DNA of 34,965 nucleotides from Candidatus Zixiibacteriota bacterium (GTDB lineage Bacteria; Zixibacteria; MSB-5A5; GN15; FEB-12). This document shows positions 33,658-34,965 of this stretch, piece by piece; position 1 is the first letter of the stretch; each line of letters opens with the position of its first letter. Under the pieces are notes generated by a model. That model saw only the letters and a program-made list of their open reading frames with translations, did no database searches and was not told the DNA's origin. The translations under genes were made by a program, and so were the position numbers. The stretch is taken from positions 1-34,965 of the forward strand of contig JANQPI010000039.1 in NCBI GenBank assembly GCA_028289585.1. The letters run 5' to 3'.

Positions 33658-34965
33658 ATGCGAAAATTCTTGGTTGCTTTGGTTCCGTTGGTACTGCTGG
33701 CGATTTCCGCCAGCGTGCTCGGAGACGTTCACCGAATCGATTACCAATGTGCAAAATGCGGGGAGCATCACAACCACAGCGCCGCAAGCGCCGTCCCCAT
33801 CATTCAGCGGAACGGGCAAACGTTCTTCTTGACTGCCGGCCACGTCTCCGAGCGGCCACGCCAGACGGTTTGGATTGCCGGCCGGCCCTATCCCGTGACT
33901 TGGCTGGCATTGGAGTACACCCGCAACTCGGACGGAAGCTTGCCGGATCTCGCTTTGCTCTCGGTCAAGTATTCGGGGCCAATCAAGCTAGAGCGTATCG
34001 GCAGCGTCCGGGCCGGCGAAACCGTTCTGGTTAACGGTTGGCCGGGCGGGAAGCATACGAAGCGAACCGCACGGGTTCTCCGGGTGAACGGCTGGGGGCT
34101 GACGCTCAATCAGCCAAGCAAGTCCGGCGATTCGGGCGGCGGCATTTTCAATAGCCGGGGGGAATTGGTCGGAATCACTTCGTTCACGACGCAATGGCAA
34201 ACCGGCTGTTCGAGTCATCCGCAAATGCGGAAATTTGTTTCGGATAACCGCCCGGGCCGTGGGCCGAATTTCTACCCGGAAACTTCGCCGGCCGTGCCGT
34301 CAGACGCATTGACCGCATATGTTGTGTTTTCGAAATGGTGCCAAGAGTCCAACCGGCTACAACGTGACTTCGCATCCGGACAGATTCGGGCTCCGGGCAT
34401 GCGTGTGATTTGGGTTGACTGGGATTCCCAGCGGGACAAAGCCCGCCGCATTATTCACGCAACCGGGACAACGGGCCGCACGGAAGTCCCGTTTATTGCC
34501 GTCGGTCGTGGGCAACGGGTTGCCGTCGCCGATACGGGTTACACAACGGCGAATCGATTGAATCAAAGTCTTGCCCGGTTCGCACGTCAAACCGCTACGC
34601 ATCGGAATTTACACGGCGTTCGCCGAACGCAAGACCCGTTCGATTGTGGGGCGGTCAATCTGCCGGCTGGCGGATTCTCTGCGGGTCAGTTGCCGGCCGG
34701 GTTCCAAGACGTTGAACCGCCGACGGAACCGCCGGATTGCAGTTGCCCGCCGCCGGTTGTCCCGCCGACGGAACCGCCGGGACCGCCAAACACTAACCCG
34801 ATCCCGCCGCTCCCGCCCAATTACGTTCCGACCGATGCGATTCCCGGAATTTTCGTCCCGATTGAACCGGGCGCCAGTATCCCAACGCCGCCAATCGAAC
34901 CGGTCCCGCCAGTTGACCCGCCGACGATTCAACCCGTGCCGGCGCCGCCCACAATCCAAAGCGGC
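33658..34965 (+). CDS. Exported trypsin-like serine protease with thioredoxin-like segment (N-terminal part; continues at 1-270)
   Basis: ATG at 33658 is preceded by GGGAG at 33645-33649. Across the circular junction the protein is 492 aa. Residues 1-22 are a signal peptide. A CAKC pair lies at 31-34. A trypsin-like domain follows, with His62 in TAGHV, Asp97 in DLALL and Ser159 in GDSGGG, so the triad is complete. Around residues 218-290 a thioredoxin-like segment has WCQES (Cys228, resolving Cys replaced by Ser) and a VPF cis-proline motif. A Pro-rich stretch (about 355-430) leads to a short basic C-terminus. It probably acts in the periplasm or at the cell surface. It lies on the strand opposite almost all other genes, followed by a second exported protein. 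Substrate unknown; lysis, superinfection exclusion or host-envelope modification are possible. Confidence 0.88.
   Translation, partial: MRKFLVALVPLVLLAISASVLGDVHRIDYQCAKCGEHHNHSAASAVPIIQRNGQTFFLTAGHVSERPRQTVWIAGRPYPVTWLALEYTRNSDGSLPDLALLSVKYSGPIKLERIGSVRAGETVLVNGWPGGKHTKRTARVLRVNGWGLTLNQPSKSGDSGGGIFNSRGELVGITSFTTQWQTGCSSHPQMRKFVSDNRPGRGPNFYPETSPAVPSDALTAYVVFSKWCQESNRLQRDFASGQIRAPGMRVIWVDWDSQRDKARRIIHATGTTGRTEVPFIAVGRGQRVAVADTGYTTANRLNQSLARFARQTATHRNLHGVRRTQDPFDCGAVNLPAGGFSAGQLPAGFQDVEPPTEPPDCSCPPPVVPPTEPPGPPNTNPIPPLPPNYVPTDAIPGIFVPIEPGASIPTPPIEPVPPVDPPTIQPVPAPPTIQSG
34867..34965. repeat. Terminal direct repeat, right copy
   Basis: Exact copy of 1-99, lying inside the proline-rich region of the exported protease gene. 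It shows the window is a closed circle cut arbitrarily within that gene. Confidence 0.93.

Noticed and set aside
1-34965. Integrase, excisionase or attachment site
   Set aside because: No tyrosine or serine recombinase pattern is present. A ribbon-helix-helix regulator alone does not show lysogeny.

Overview
The window is a complete, circular siphophage genome. Its first 99 bases (1-99) are repeated exactly as its last 99 (34867-34965) with the reading frame intact, so the molecule is about 34,866 bp and the ends are an arbitrary cut through a protease gene. There is a full HK97-type head-tail set (TerL, portal, S78-type prohead protease, major capsid, connectors, tail tube, tape measure), but no integrase, DNA polymerase, tRNA or recognisable endolysin. 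The host cannot be read directly. High GC, an exported trypsin-like protease with a thioredoxin-like segment, and a CsrA homologue would fit a Planctomycetota-like Gram-negative host, but this is a guess.

Layout. Nearly everything is read from the minus strand. (a) 33658 through the junction to 667, plus strand: an exported trypsin/thioredoxin-like protein and a small exported protein, ended by a terminator. (b) 828-5329, minus: a csrA-led operon holding a CsrA homologue with an added C-terminal tail, small proteins, an annealing protein plus Cas4/RecB-like exonuclease pair, three tiny Gly-X repeat proteins, a DUF6948-like protein, an exported protein, a PD-(D/E)XK nuclease and a winged-helix protein. 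A divergent ribbon-helix-helix repressor (5424-5606, plus) faces this operon. (c) 5694-26534, minus: the structural operon, from thioredoxin and two micro membrane proteins through fibre-like proteins, HNH, TerL, portal, protease, capsid, connectors, tail tube, chaperone, tape measure and a propeller protein. (d) 26650-32916, minus: replication and early genes (DUF932, superinfection immunity, replisome organiser-like, helicase loader-like, RusA, a beta-helix protein and conserved early proteins).

Regulation is the most unusual part. The phage encodes CsrA, an RNA-binding protein that recognises GGA. At 31001-31456 the minus strand carries about 70 GGANN pentamers in tandem, broken by four copies of a 25-bp element, directly after a stop codon. 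If transcribed this would resemble a CsrB/RsmZ-type CsrA sponge. Two early promoters (30943-30971 and 32589-32617) share sequence from an upstream GGGGACAAA box to a conserved 5' leader. A compact promoter-terminator unit at 26550-26649 would make an RNA of about 60 nt whose 5' end is complementary over 18 nt to that leader in front of the 32527 gene. A second promoter-terminator unit (33378-33525) predicts a plus-strand small RNA. Together these suggest a phage with a dense post-transcriptional control layer. That is inference; no transcription data are visible here.
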